From Paracoccus aerodenitrificans (lineage in GTDB: Bacteria; Pseudomonadota; Alphaproteobacteria; Rhodobacterales; Rhodobacteraceae), in the NCBI RefSeq assembly GCF_027913215.1, contig NZ_CP115784.1:3171501-3235500 (forward strand): a stretch of 64,000 nt of DNA. The letters run 5' to 3'. Position numbers and translations under genes: made by a program. Position 1 is the stretch's first letter. Every line of letters begins with the position of its first letter. This document shows, piece by piece, positions 31,104 through 40,187 of this stretch. The notes under the pieces are model-generated. The model saw only the letters and a list, made by a program, of their open reading frames with translations, ran no database searches and was not told the origin of the DNA.

Positions 31104-31856
31104 CTAACCTTCCGAAGAAATCTGCCTGCGGGCACGGTTTTCGTGACGCAGAAGAAGCACGATGCCGAAGATCACCATCCCGGCCAGTGCAAACCATGTC
31201 AGCGCATAGGAAAGATGCGCGTTCCGGAACTGCACAACGGTAAGGCCGCCGACCGGATAGCCCCCCGGTTGCGGCGTGGCGTCGGCATCCACGAAAAACC
31301 CGGCGACGTTCGGCAGGGCTTTCGCATCGGCTATGGCGGCGATATCGCGCGAAAACCAGCGATCGGCCTGATGGTCGTTCTCGCGCAGGAACGCGCCATC
31401 CGGTTCGGTCAGGCGGGCAAGTCCGGTCACGGTGACCTCTCCAGTGACCTGACCTTCGGGGCGGGCAGAGGGGTCACGCAGTTCCGACGGGACAAAGCCG
31501 CGATTGATCAGGACGGTCTCTCTGCCATCCGTGCGTAGCGGCGTTAGCACCCAGAACCCGCCTCCCTGTTCGGTCACGGCCTGTACCAGAGTTTCGACAC
31601 TGTGGTCGAATTCGCCCGTGACGGTAACCGGGCGGTATTCAAGCGCATCCGGAGGCAGTCCGGTCACATCTGTCCACGCAACGGGGGCCGAGCTGACGCG
31701 GTTCTCGACCCGTTCGATCAGATCGCGCTTCCACGCCAGACGTTGGACCTGCCAGACACCCAGAGACACAAAACCTGCCGCCAGAGCGACCCCGAGAAGC
31801 AAAACCACCGCCAGCTGCCAGAGCGGGCGGTGGTTGTGTTCTGTCCTGTCCGGCAC
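31104..31856 (-). CDS. SURF1 family oxidase assembly protein
   Basis: A 250-residue inner-membrane protein with one hydrophobic segment near each end (LAVVLLLGVALAAGFVSLGV, and YALTWFALAGMVIFGIVLLL) around a periplasmic domain, the SURF1 plan. SURF1 proteins help insert haem into haem-copper oxidases. The start is a GTG at 31856, three bases after cyoD ends, so it belongs to the cyo operon and probably serves the quinol oxidase; in Paracoccus such a paralogue beside the quinol oxidase is known as Surf1q. Motifs GFVP and RTDGRETVLINRG fit the family. Confidence 0.9.
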   Translation of the reverse strand: MPDRTEHNHRPLWQLAVVLLLGVALAAGFVSLGVWQVQRLAWKRDLIERVENRVSSAPVAWTDVTGLPPDALEYRPVTVTGEFDHSVETLVQAVTEQGGGFWVLTPLRTDGRETVLINRGFVPSELRDPSARPEGQVTGEVTVTGLARLTEPDGAFLRENDHQADRWFSRDIAAIADAKALPNVAGFFVDADATPQPGGYPVGGLTVVQFRNAHLSYALTWFALAGMVIFGIVLLLRHENRARRQISSEG

Positions 31857-31858
31857 GG

Positions 31859-32269
31859 TCAGGAATCCGACATCTGACCCATCGGCATATCACCCTGCAT
31901 GGCGGGCATCTCATCCTCCATGCTGGGCATCATATTTGCGTCCATATTATACATGACCCAGATTGTTCCCGAGACGGCAATGATCAGCAGGATCAGCGTG
32001 AATACCAGCGAGATCAGGGACCAGCCATTTTCTGCCTTTGGGCTCATATGCAGGAAATAGACCATATGGACAATCATCTGCGCGACGGCGCAGACGAGGA
32101 TAATGATCGCGGTGATCCGGAACGATCCGGCGCCGCCGGACATGACCACGCCGAAGGGAATCACGGTCAGGATGACGGCCAGAATGAAGCCGGTGACATA
32201 TTCGCGCTTCGTGCCGTGGGGGAATTGCGCGGCGGCATGGTCGTCGTGATGGTCGGTGCTGTTGCTCAT
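31859..32269 (-). CDS. cyoD: Quinol oxidase subunit IV (CyoD)
   Basis: A 136-residue subunit with three membrane helices, belonging to the bo3/ba3-type ubiquinol oxidase. The core resembles CyoD (HGTKREYVTGFILAVILTVI, and HMVYFLHM). It is longer than the 109-residue E. coli protein, and the extra tail is rich in methionine (MMPSMEDEMPAMQGDMPMGQM), a composition seen in copper-handling proteins. It is placed between cyoC and the SURF1 gene. Its start codon overlaps the cyoC stop by one base. Confidence 0.92.
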   Translation of the reverse strand: MSNSTDHHDDHAAAQFPHGTKREYVTGFILAVILTVIPFGVVMSGGAGSFRITAIIILVCAVAQMIVHMVYFLHMSPKAENGWSLISLVFTLILLIIAVSGTIWVMYNMDANMMPSMEDEMPAMQGDMPMGQMSDS

Positions 32270-32895
32270 CAGATCATCCCCATCAGGTAAACGAAGCTAA
32301 ACACCCCGATCCAGATCACATCGAGGAAGTGCCAGAACAGCGACAGGCAGTTCAGCCTGCGCTGATTTGCCGTGGACAGCCCGCGCTGGCGGATCTGGAT
32401 CACCATGACGGTCAGCCAGATCAGGCCGACCGTGACATGCAGCCCGTGCGTTCCGACCAGTGTAAAGAAGGCAGACAGGAAGGCCGAGCGGCCCGGGCCT
32501 GCGCCCTCACCGATCAGATGGCTGAATTCGTAAAGCTCGATTGCAAGGAAGGCCGCGCCGAAACATGCGGTGATTCCCAGCCATTTCAGCACGCCCTTCT
32601 GATTGCCGTCATGCATCGCCAGCATGGCGAAACCGAAGGTGATCGAGGAAATCAGCAGCATCGCCGTGTTCAGCGCCACCAGAGGCAGGTCGAACAGATC
32701 CTTCGGACCCGGCCCGCCGCCGAAACGGTCGCCCAGAACGGCGAATGTCGCAAACAGGATCGCAAAGATGAGGCAATCGCTCATCAGATAGACCCAGAAG
32801 CCGAGCGGAGTCGAATGCCCCTCTGGGTGATGCGGTTCTTCCGCAGGGTGATAGACGCGCTCGTCGCCGGGGTCGGTCACGATTTCTGAACTCAT
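32269..32895 (-). CDS. cyoC: Quinol oxidase subunit III (CyoC)
   Basis: A 208-residue, five-helix subunit III of the haem-copper quinol oxidase. The bacterial quinol-oxidase form is shown by GFWVYLMSDCLIFAILFATF near residue 31 and LVGTHGLHVTVGLIWL, the conserved THGLHV block. It lies seven bases after cyoB ends and shares one base with cyoD. It supports proton uptake and stability of subunit I. Confidence 0.95.
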   Translation of the reverse strand: MSSEIVTDPGDERVYHPAEEPHHPEGHSTPLGFWVYLMSDCLIFAILFATFAVLGDRFGGGPGPKDLFDLPLVALNTAMLLISSITFGFAMLAMHDGNQKGVLKWLGITACFGAAFLAIELYEFSHLIGEGAGPGRSAFLSAFFTLVGTHGLHVTVGLIWLTVMVIQIRQRGLSTANQRRLNCLSLFWHFLDVIWIGVFSFVYLMGMI

Positions 32896-32902
32896 GTCTC
32901 TG

Positions 32903-34912
32903 TCACACTGCGTTGCTGAGGGACTTGGTGCGCGCCTCTTCGGTGGCGGTCACCTCGGTCTCGGGAATGTAGAAATCCCGGTTATAATCGAAGGTGTGCA
33001 GGATCGCCGTCGCGATCAGCGCGATAAACGACAGGATCGCCAGCCACCAGATATGCCAGACAAGGGCAAATCCAAGCGCGAGGCTGATGCCCGCAAGGAT
33101 AATCCCCGCTCCGGTATTGCGCGGCATATGGATCCGCAAGAAGCCGGATTCGGGCCGCTTATAGCCATTTTCCTTCATGTCGTGCCACGCGTCGATATCA
33201 TAGACGACAGGCGTAACAGCGAAGTTATAGTCAGGCGGCGGTGAAGACGTCGCCCATTCCAGCGTGCGTCCCTGCCACAGATCGCCGGTTTCGTCGCGCA
33301 GCTTCTCACGGTCGCGGATCGAGAAGGCGATTTGCAGGACAAGCGCCACGATCCCGCAGGCGATCAGGAACGCACCGAAGGCAGCAATCGCGAACCAGAT
33401 CTGAAGCGAGGGGTCGTCGAACACCCGCAGGCGGCGGGTCACGCCCATCAGACCCATGACGTAAAGCGGCATGAAGGCGACCCAGAACCCGATGACCCAG
33501 CACCAAAAGCTGACATGGCCCCAGAACTGGTTCATCTTGAAGCCGAAGGCTTTCGGCCACCAGTAATTGATGCCCGCAAAGATGCCATAGACCACACCGC
33601 CGATGATGACGTTGTGGAAATGCGCCACCAGGAACAGTGAGTTATGCACGATGAAGTCAGCCGGCGGCACGGCCAGCATGACGCCCGTCATTCCGCCGAT
33701 CACGAAGGTCAGCATGAAGGCGACCGTCCACATCATCGGCAGCTCATACCGGATGCGGCCTTTATACATGGTGAACAGCCAGTTGAAGATCTTCGCGCCG
33801 GTCGGGATCGAGATGATCATCGTAGCGATGCCGAAGAAGGCGTTCACCGATGCGCCGGACCCCATCGTGAAGAAATGGTGCAGCCAGACCACATAAGACA
33901 GGATGGTAATGCAGACCGTCGCGTAAACCATCGAGTTATAGCCGAACAGCCGCTTGCTGCAGAAGGTCGAGGTCACCTCGGAGAAGATGCCGAACGCGGG
34001 CAGGATCAGGATATACACCTCCGGGTGTCCCCAGATCCAGATCAGGTTGATATAGAGCATCGGGTTGCCGCCGAGCTCATTGGTGAAGAAATTGAAGCCC
34101 AGATAGCGATCCAGCGACAGCAGAACCAGCGTTGCCGTCAGGACCGGGAAGGTGGCTACGATCAGAATATTCGAACAGAATGCCGTCCAGGTGAAAACCG
34201 GCATCCGCATCAGCGTCATGCCCGGGCAGCGCATCTTCAGGATCGTTACCACAAGGTTGATACCTGATAACGTCGTGCCGACCCCGGCGATCTGAAGCCC
34301 CCAGATATAGTAATCCACCCCTTCGGTCGGGCTAGACACGATTCCCGACAAGGGCGGGAAGGCCAGCCAGCCGGTCATGGCGAACTCACCCACGAACAGC
34401 GAGATCATTACAAGGATCGCGCCGCTTGTGGTCATCCAGAAGCTGAAATTATTCAGGAAGGGGAATGAAACGTCGCGTGCCCCGATCTGCAACGGCACGA
34501 CATAGTTCATCAGCCCGGTCACGAAGGGCATCGCCACGAAGAAGATCATGATCGTGCCATGCGCGGTGAAGATCTGATCGTAGTGATGCGCGTTCAGATA
34601 GCCCTCGGATCCGTTAAAGGCCATCACCTGCTGAAGCCGCATCATGAGCGCGTCGGCAAAACCGCGCAGGAACATGATCAGGCCGAGGATCATATACATG
34701 ATCCCGATCCGCTTATGGTCGACTGTGGTCAGCCATTCGCGCCACAAATAACCCCAAAGCTTGAAATAGGTGATCGCGGCAAGGATCGCGATGGCAATGA
34801 TCGCCACCACCACGAACGTCACCACGACAATGGGCACGTCAAGCGGCAGCTTCCCGAGTGTCAGGCGACCGAAAAGAAATGAGCTTTCTACTGCTTGTTG
34901 TTCAACAGCCAT
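32903..34912 (-). CDS. cyoB: Quinol oxidase subunit I (CyoB)
   Basis: A 669-residue catalytic subunit with about fifteen membrane helices. It carries the low-spin haem, the high-spin haem and the CuB centre that reduce oxygen to water and pump protons. The CuB His/Tyr block is [19 protein letters not shown], with the paired CuB histidines in [11 protein letters not shown] and haem ligands in [12 protein letters not shown]. The long form with extra N- and C-terminal helices is that of quinol oxidases (CyoB/QoxB) rather than cytochrome c oxidases. It is second in the cyoABCD operon. Confidence 0.97.
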   Translation of the reverse strand: MAVEQQAVESSFLFGRLTLGKLPLDVPIVVVTFVVVAIIAIAILAAITYFKLWGYLWREWLTTVDHKRIGIMYMILGLIMFLRGFADALMMRLQQVMAFNGSEGYLNAHHYDQIFTAHGTIMIFFVAMPFVTGLMNYVVPLQIGARDVSFPFLNNFSFWMTTSGAILVMISLFVGEFAMTGWLAFPPLSGIVSSPTEGVDYYIWGLQIAGVGTTLSGINLVVTILKMRCPGMTLMRMPVFTWTAFCSNILIVATFPVLTATLVLLSLDRYLGFNFFTNELGGNPMLYINLIWIWGHPEVYILILPAFGIFSEVTSTFCSKRLFGYNSMVYATVCITILSYVVWLHHFFTMGSGASVNAFFGIATMIISIPTGAKIFNWLFTMYKGRIRYELPMMWTVAFMLTFVIGGMTGVMLAVPPADFIVHNSLFLVAHFHNVIIGGVVYGIFAGINYWWPKAFGFKMNQFWGHVSFWCWVIGFWVAFMPLYVMGLMGVTRRLRVFDDPSLQIWFAIAAFGAFLIACGIVALVLQIAFSIRDREKLRDETGDLWQGRTLEWATSSPPPDYNFAVTPVVYDIDAWHDMKENGYKRPESGFLRIHMPRNTGAGIILAGISLALGFALVWHIWWLAILSFIALIATAILHTFDYNRDFYIPETEVTATEEARTKSLSNAV

Positions 34913-34923
34913 ATCGTCACCTG

Positions 34924-36015
34924 TCAGTTCGAGGCTGCATCGGCAGCTTGTGTCGTGGGCTCTTGCTCTGCGTCTTCGGCAGGTATTTCAGGGCCGCCTC
35001 CGCCTTCTCCCCAATGAGGCGCTTCAGTTTCGGCTTCCGCTTCGGCGGCGGTCTCTGGCTGATGTCCGCCAGCCGCCTCGACCGCACTGGCCGCATAAGC
35101 ACTGCCCCGGCTTCGCGTCAGCTTATCGGTCATCATCATCTCGTCCATGCAGGTCTGACCCGGCTCGACGCAGCGATTCAGGATGTCGTGGTAAAGCTCT
35201 TCATCGCCGAGCGCATAGAAGGTCGCCGGGACGTTTTCGGACGGGGCGAGAAGTTCCAGATATTCGTCACGGTCAAGCACCTCGCCCGAGTCGCGGGATT
35301 TTTCGACCCATGCGTCGAAATCCGCTTGCTCCATCCCGTGGAAGGGGAATTTCATGCCCGGAAAACCTGCTCCGGTATAATGCGCCGCCATGCCGGTATA
35401 GTCGCCGGGTTCGTTGATGACGGCATGCAACTGGGTCTGCATCGACGGCATGGCATAGATCATCCCGGCCAGAGTCGGCACATAGAATGCCGTCATGACC
35501 TGAGTCGCTGTCAGTTCGAACCGAATCGGCCGGTCCAGCGGTGCGGCCAGATCGTTCACCGTTGCAATGCCGTACTCCGGATAGATGAACAGCCATTTCC
35601 AGTCCATCGCGACGACCTGAACCACCAGCGGTTCCTCGCCATCGGTCACACCGGCGGTTTCACTGTCCAGCGGGCGATAGGGGTCAAGTTTATGCGTACT
35701 GACCCATGTCAGCGCCCCCAGCCAGACGATAATCACCAGCGGCGCGGCCCAGATCAGAAGCTCAAGCTGAGTCGAATGGTGGAAGCCCGGATCGTATTCG
35801 GCCTCGGAATCCTTGTTCGAGCTGCGATAGCGAATCGCGAAAACCACGATTGCGATCATCACCGGCAATACGATCACGAGAATCAGCGCGGTGGTTATTC
35901 CCAGAACATCCCGCGTCTTCGCCGCGACATCGCCCCCCGGCGCAAGAACCTCGGAACCGCATCCCGCGACAGCCATAAGAGGGGCAGCGCGAAGGAGAAA
36001 TTTGGAAATAGCCAT
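34924..36015 (-). CDS. cyoA: Quinol oxidase subunit II (CyoA)
   Basis: A 363-residue lipoprotein subunit. The signal [13 protein letters not shown] supplies a lipid-anchored Cys, and two membrane helices follow. The cupredoxin domain lacks the CuA cysteines: the region reads [18 protein letters not shown], which is what separates quinol oxidases from cytochrome c oxidases. The C-terminal tail is glutamate- and alanine-rich and unusual in composition. I chose the ATG at 36015 so that the signal peptide begins the protein; further upstream the frame has no such signal. First gene of cyoABCD-SURF1. In Paracoccus denitrificans the same set is called qoxABCD (ba3 oxidase). Confidence 0.94.
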   Translation of the reverse strand: MAISKFLLRAAPLMAVAGCGSEVLAPGGDVAAKTRDVLGITTALILVIVLPVMIAIVVFAIRYRSSNKDSEAEYDPGFHHSTQLELLIWAAPLVIIVWLGALTWVSTHKLDPYRPLDSETAGVTDGEEPLVVQVVAMDWKWLFIYPEYGIATVNDLAAPLDRPIRFELTATQVMTAFYVPTLAGMIYAMPSMQTQLHAVINEPGDYTGMAAHYTGAGFPGMKFPFHGMEQADFDAWVEKSRDSGEVLDRDEYLELLAPSENVPATFYALGDEELYHDILNRCVEPGQTCMDEMMMTDKLTRSRGSAYAASAVEAAGGHQPETAAEAEAETEAPHWGEGGGGPEIPAEDAEQEPTTQAADAASN

Positions 36016-36181
36016 TATGTAAACCTGTACCTTCCGGGCGCGCTGCCAACGACGCCAAGCAGCGGCTATCGCGACAAGTGAACGATCCATCAGAGTCGGG
36101 CGCAGCAAAACAAATCTATGATGCTTTGTCCATCAACTTGTGTCGTGCTGCATTCGGCTTGACATGATAGATTGATAGCGT

Positions 36182-36194
36182 CTCCTTAAAGGAG
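36182..36194. repeat. Short perfect palindrome in the cyoA/MFS divergent region
   Basis: CTCCTT-A-AAGGAG is a perfect 6+1+6 inverted repeat 42 bases before the MFS start and about 167 bases from cyoA. A TTGACA lies at 36159-36164, so the palindrome sits about where a -10 box or operator would be. It might be an operator, but part of it also looks like a ribosome-site sequence. Confidence 0.35.
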
Positions 36195-36235
36195 CGGTTA
36201 GGATCGCGCCAGCACATGAATGATGAGGTGAAAAG

Positions 36236-37555
36236 ATGGACAGGATTGCCGATACATCAGAAATTGCGCCCGATAATCATGTGCGACTCACCGATATTTC
36301 GATAGGTGTGATCATTGGTCGCACCTCTGAATTCTTCGATTTTTTCGTTTTTGCGATCGCGGCGGTGCTGGTTTTTCCGCAGTATATTTTTTCCTTCGCA
36401 TCTCCGGTTGCAGGGACCTTGTACGGGTTCCTTGTCCTTGCTCTCGGCTTTGTTGCCCGCCCGGTCGGCACCTTCGTCTTTACCGAAATCGACCGGCGTT
36501 GGGGACGCGGTACCAAGTTAACAACAGCTTTGTTTCTTCTGGGTCTGTCCACAGTCGCGATTTCATTTTTGCCAAGTTATGAACAAGAGGGCTGGCTGAC
36601 CGTCGCCAGCCTGTGCATGTTCCGTATGGGGCAGGGCGCGGCGGTCGGCGGGTCATGGGATGGCATGTCCTCGCTTTTGTCGATGCAGGCGCCTGATGGG
36701 TATAAGGGCCGCTATGCAACGATTCCCCAGATCGGCGCACCTATCGGGCTCATTCTCGCCTGCGGGTTGTTCATTTTCCTCAAGACATCCTTGTCCGACG
36801 ATGAGTTCCTGTCTTTCGGCTGGCGCTATCCGTTCTTCGTGGCATTCGCGATCAACGTTGTCGCCCTGTTCGCGCGGCTGAAGCTTGCGACCAGCGAGGA
36901 ATTCGAATCACTCTACGATCAGGCCAAGCTGCGCCCCCGCATCAATCCGCGGCTGTTGCGCGAAGAGGGCAGGAATATCGTGATCGGCGCATTCACGCCT
37001 CTGGCGACGCTTGCGCTGTTCCATATGGTGACGGTGTTCCCGCTTGGCTGGACCTATCTGCATTCGCCCGGAAACGTTATCGGCCTTCTGTGGATTGAGG
37101 TGGTCGGCGCATTATTCGGCCTCGGAGGCATTGTCGCATCGGGCTTTATCGCCGACCGGATCGGTCGCCGCACATTGCTGCTGAACTGCGCCATTGCCAT
37201 TGCCGTCTATGCGGTGATCTCGCCCGCAATGCTCAGCCTCGGGCTGAGCGGTGAGGCGCTGTATGTCTTTATCGGCTTCGGCCTGCTTGGGCTGTCCTTC
37301 GGTCAGTCCTCCGGTGCGGTTGCATCGCGTTTTTCGATGAAGAATCGCTATACCGCATCCAACCTGACCGCCGATCTGTCGTGGATGTTCGGCGCAGGTT
37401 TTGCACCCTTCGTGGCGCTGTACCTGACAGAGAATCTGGGTCTGTGGTCCGCCGGCGCTTATCTGCTGTCCGGTGCGCTATGCACGATTGCCGCGCTGCT
37501 TCTGTTCAGCCACAACAAGGCTGCCGCAATTACACCGGCTGACCACAGGAACTGA
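36236..37555 (+). CDS. MFS transporter (MHS-like metabolite:proton symporter)
   Basis: A 439-residue carrier with about twelve membrane helices. The start GVIIGRTSEFFDFFVFAIAA and the first cytoplasmic loop RPVGTFVFTEIDRRWGRGTK resemble the metabolite:proton symporter group, which includes organic-acid and osmolyte carriers. The central loop and SGFIADRIGRRTLL, the second copy of the loop motif, are normal. GATGAGGTGAAAAG precedes the ATG at 36236. It is divergent from cyoA and followed by a strong terminator, so it is transcribed alone. Substrate unknown. Confidence 0.85.
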   Translation: MDRIADTSEIAPDNHVRLTDISIGVIIGRTSEFFDFFVFAIAAVLVFPQYIFSFASPVAGTLYGFLVLALGFVARPVGTFVFTEIDRRWGRGTKLTTALFLLGLSTVAISFLPSYEQEGWLTVASLCMFRMGQGAAVGGSWDGMSSLLSMQAPDGYKGRYATIPQIGAPIGLILACGLFIFLKTSLSDDEFLSFGWRYPFFVAFAINVVALFARLKLATSEEFESLYDQAKLRPRINPRLLREEGRNIVIGAFTPLATLALFHMVTVFPLGWTYLHSPGNVIGLLWIEVVGALFGLGGIVASGFIADRIGRRTLLLNCAIAIAVYAVISPAMLSLGLSGEALYVFIGFGLLGLSFGQSSGAVASRFSMKNRYTASNLTADLSWMFGAGFAPFVALYLTENLGLWSAGAYLLSGALCTIAALLLFSHNKAAAITPADHRN

Positions 37556-37586
37556 GCTTCGCGGAGTTCCTGAACCATGATACAGG

Positions 37587-37616
37587 CGCCGCCTTCTCCG
37601 GGCGGCGTTTTTTTTT
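37587..37616 (+). terminator. Rho-independent terminator of the MFS gene
   Basis: CGCCGCC (37587-37593) pairs with GGCGGCG (37601-37607) over a seven-base loop and is followed by nine T residues (37608-37616). Textbook form, 31 bases after the MFS stop. Confidence 0.93.
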
Positions 37617-37679
37617 CTGAAAAATGCGAAGCAGATCACGGCGGCTATCTGTCCGCCGCTTTACCGTGTCTCCGATGTG

Positions 37680-37913
37680 TCAGACGGGCTGTGTTCCGCA
37701 TTCTACCTGAAACCGATATTCCCCATTTTCACCTTCCGTCACGGACAGAAGCCTGTGCCCGGCCCCGGTGCAGAAATGAGGTACGTCCACCGCAGCCATC
37801 CTGTCAGTCGCGATCAGCAAGACGATGTCACCCTTCCGCCGGGACATCAGCGTCTTGCGCAACCGCAGAACCGGCAGCGGGCAGAGCAGACCCCGTGCGT
37901 CGATTTCAGTCAT
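37680..37913 (-). CDS. TusA-like sulfurtransferase (SirA family)
   Basis: A 77-residue protein with the start MTEIDARGLLCPLPVLRLRK; the Cys-Pro-x-Pro pair is the hallmark of TusA/SirA proteins, which carry persulfide sulfur in tRNA thiolation and other sulfur transfers. I set the start at 37913 because the signature begins there; the open frame extends 14 codons further without support. A second Cys-containing stretch (VPHFCTGAG) is present. It is convergent with the MFS gene. No DsrE-type partner genes are nearby, so the sulfur acceptor is unknown. Confidence 0.85.
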   Translation of the reverse strand: MTEIDARGLLCPLPVLRLRKTLMSRRKGDIVLLIATDRMAAVDVPHFCTGAGHRLLSVTEGENGEYRFQVECGTQPV

Positions 37914-38027
37914 TCGGTCCATCAGAGACATTACGCAGATAATACGAATCCGCATCCTGCTGGATCAGCGGGGCTTGACCTCTGGCGAGCGGAAAGCGCA
38001 TGCGACCTTGCGGCGGCGCAATAAAGC

Positions 38028-38054
38028 AAACCGGCAGATTGCCTCTGCCGGTTT
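38028..38054 (-). terminator. Hairpin downstream of gcrA
   Basis: AAACCGGCAGA (38028-38038) and TCTGCCGGTTT (38044-38054) form a perfect eleven-base-pair stem over a five-base loop, 25 bases past the gcrA stop. On the minus strand it is followed by GCTTTATT, a poor but present T-rich tail. It probably ends gcrA transcription. Confidence 0.7.
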
Positions 38055-38078
38055 CTGCATGATTGCTGCGGGCGAACA

Positions 38079-38702
38079 TCAGCGGCGACGGTCGCGCCGT
38101 GCGCTCATCGGCTGGAAGGCAACGCCGACATGCGCCTCGCAATAGGGCTTGCCTGCCTGTGCTGGAAGTCCGCAGAACCAGAATTTCTCGGTTGCCGGGT
38201 CTCCGATAGGCCATTTGCAGGTGCGTTCCGTCAGCTCCATCAGGGAAAGCTTGCGGGCCTTCTTTTCGATCTCACGGACATTGGCCAGAGCCTCGGGGCT
38301 GATTTCATTGGCCGAGGGCTGCGGCGGCAGAGGCTGCCCCGCCGGTACGATCGGGCGGCGCGGCGAGAATGCGGGCTGTGGAGGCGGCTCGGCGGATTCG
38401 GTTGCCGGTTCGGGCTCAGGCTCTGCCTTGGTGGCGGGCTTCTCTGCCGGTTGCTCCGGCGCAGGCTTGGCCTTTGCCTTCGAAGCGGGCTTCGGCTTGG
38501 CCTCTTTTTCCGGCTGCGCCTTTGCCGCCCCGGCATCGGCGCTGCTGTCGCCTTCGTCGCGATTCGACAGCCCAAGCCGGTGAACCTTGCCGATCACGGC
38601 ATTCCGTGTCACGCCGCCCAGCTCTTTCGCGATCTGGCTGGCGGACTGTCCTTCCGACCACATCCGCTTCAGGGTTTCGACACGCTCGTCGGTCCAGGAC
38701 AT
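38079..38702 (-). CDS. gcrA: Cell-cycle regulator GcrA
   Basis: A 207-residue regulator that, with sigma-70, activates genes carrying CcrM-methylated GANTC sites in alphaproteobacteria. The N-terminal DNA-binding part is MSWTDERVETLKRMWSEGQS followed by VTRNAVIGKVHRLGLS. A long linker (about 50-140) is made largely of Ala, Pro, Lys and Glu. The C-terminal domain (about 145-207) has the conserved CKWPIGDP, WFCGLP and YCEAHVGVAFQP blocks. The start at 38702 is set by the family's MSWTDERV opening. The linker makes it longer than the roughly 170-residue Caulobacter protein. Confidence 0.93.
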   Translation of the reverse strand: MSWTDERVETLKRMWSEGQSASQIAKELGGVTRNAVIGKVHRLGLSNRDEGDSSADAGAAKAQPEKEAKPKPASKAKAKPAPEQPAEKPATKAEPEPEPATESAEPPPQPAFSPRRPIVPAGQPLPPQPSANEISPEALANVREIEKKARKLSLMELTERTCKWPIGDPATEKFWFCGLPAQAGKPYCEAHVGVAFQPMSARRDRRR

Positions 38703-38810
38703 TTCGGCCTTTCCGGCGGTCCCCCGCCCATCTTGCAATTCCAGACTAGCCCGGTCACACCGGGAATACCGAGAAATATCCTGCCCCGCGTCTCAATTCA
38801 AGAAGCCGTC

Positions 38811-39629
38811 ATGTCCCAGACCGAACAGATTATCCGCCGCCCGATGGGCGCACGCCGCTTTGGCCGTGTGAACTGGCTTGGCCTCTGGACGCTGACCAGC
38901 CGCGAAATCATGCGCTTCATGTCGGTCTGGCAGCAAACCGTCTTCGCGCCGCTGATCACGGCGGGGCTGTTCGTCGTGGTTTTCTCAGTCGCGCTCGGTC
39001 GGGGCGACCGTGAGGTGATGGGCCTGCCATATCTGGCCTTTCTGGGGCCGGGCATTCTGATGATGACGGTGATCCAGAACAGTTTCGCGAATACATCGAG
39101 CAGCATCATAAGCTCGAAGATGCAGGGCAATATCGTCGATACGCTGATGCCGCCGCTCTCGGCCGGAGAGATCCTTGCAGGCTATCTTCTGGGTGCCATC
39201 GCCCGTGCCGCGCTTGTGTCGGTGGTGATCGGAGCTGGATTTGCGCTTCTTCTGGGGCATCTGCCAGAGCATCCGCTTGTCGCGGCCTTGTTCATTCTGC
39301 TGGGTGCCCTGCTGATGGGAGGTCTGGGCATGATTGGCGGGATCATGGCGCAGAAATTCGACCAGATGGCGGCGCTGACGAATTTTGTCGTGACGCCGCT
39401 CAGCTTCCTTTCCGGCACGTTTTATTCCATTGAGGCACTGCCGCCCTTCTTCCGGGCCATCAGCCATGCCAATCCGATCTTCTATCTGATCGACGGGGCA
39501 CGTTATGGATTTACCGGAGTCAGCGATGCCAGCCCGGTTCTCGGTTTCATCGTCTGTCTTGCGACGGTGGTCCTCGTCTGCGGAACCTGCTGGTATCTGT
39601 TGCGCAGCGGCTATCGCATGAAGCCGTGA
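38811..39629 (+). CDS. ABC-2 type transporter permease, no ATPase beside it
   Basis: A 272-residue membrane protein with about six helices and the ABC-2 signature region (GGIMAQKFDQMAALTNFVVTPLSFLSGTFYS), close to the YadH/NodJ group of exporters. The reading frame runs on upstream antisense to gcrA, but the family's start and a hydrophilic N-terminus fit the ATG at 38811. Its stop overlaps the GTG start of the next gene (GTGA). The usual adjacent ATPase gene is missing, so the partner must be elsewhere. Cargo unknown. Confidence 0.82.
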   Translation: MSQTEQIIRRPMGARRFGRVNWLGLWTLTSREIMRFMSVWQQTVFAPLITAGLFVVVFSVALGRGDREVMGLPYLAFLGPGILMMTVIQNSFANTSSSIISSKMQGNIVDTLMPPLSAGEILAGYLLGAIARAALVSVVIGAGFALLLGHLPEHPLVAALFILLGALLMGGLGMIGGIMAQKFDQMAALTNFVVTPLSFLSGTFYSIEALPPFFRAISHANPIFYLIDGARYGFTGVSDASPVLGFIVCLATVVLVCGTCWYLLRSGYRMKP

Positions 39630-40021
39630 ACCATCTGGCGATCATCACCCTTGTCGTTGACGATTATGACCGGGCGATAAACTGGTTTTGCACGGCGCTT
39701 GATTTCTCGCTTGTCGAGGATACACCCTCGCTGACCGATGACGGACGGCCAAAACGGTGGGTTGTTGTCGCGCCGAAAGCTGGCGGCTGTGCGATTCTGC
39801 TGGCCCGAGCGGATGGCGATGCGCAACAGGCCCGCATCGGTGATCAGACCGGCGGGCGCGTCGGGTTCTTTCTTGAATGCGAGGATTTCCAGACCGAGTA
39901 TGACCGGATGCTTGCGGCGGGCGTTTTCTTTGAAGAGCGCCCGCGACAAACCGAATACGGGACCGTCGCGAAGTTTCGTGACCTCTGGGGGAATCGCTGG
40001 GATCTCTGGCAGCGAAAATAA
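39626..40021 (+). CDS. VOC (glyoxalase/extradiol dioxygenase fold) protein
   Basis: A 131-residue protein of the vicinal-oxygen-chelate superfamily. The opening AIITLVVDDYDRAINWFCTALDF and the closing AKFRDLWGNRWDLWQR are typical of small glyoxalase/bleomycin-resistance-like proteins. It starts with GTG at 39626, overlapping the permease stop by four bases. It has no further marks that would tell lactoylglutathione lyase from other VOC roles; function unknown. Confidence 0.85.
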   Translation: MNHLAIITLVVDDYDRAINWFCTALDFSLVEDTPSLTDDGRPKRWVVVAPKAGGCAILLARADGDAQQARIGDQTGGRVGFFLECEDFQTEYDRMLAAGVFFEERPRQTEYGTVAKFRDLWGNRWDLWQRK

Positions 40022-40187
40022 AGCTTGCCCATGCCTCACTTTTGTCGCATCCAGCCTTCATGATCGTCAGGACCGCCTTTTCTGTTCGTCCCCGACGCCG
40101 CTGAGGCGTACGATCCCGCATGTCCGTCGGTGATACGGGCATATCCTGTCTGCCAATCCGTTCCGGTCCAGTTGAAGGAGCCCTTTG

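Noticed and set aside
38130..38810. N-terminal extension of the ABC-2 permease over gcrA
   Set aside because: This part is opposite to gcrA, Arg/Gly/Leu-rich and outside the permease family; the ATG at 38811 fits.
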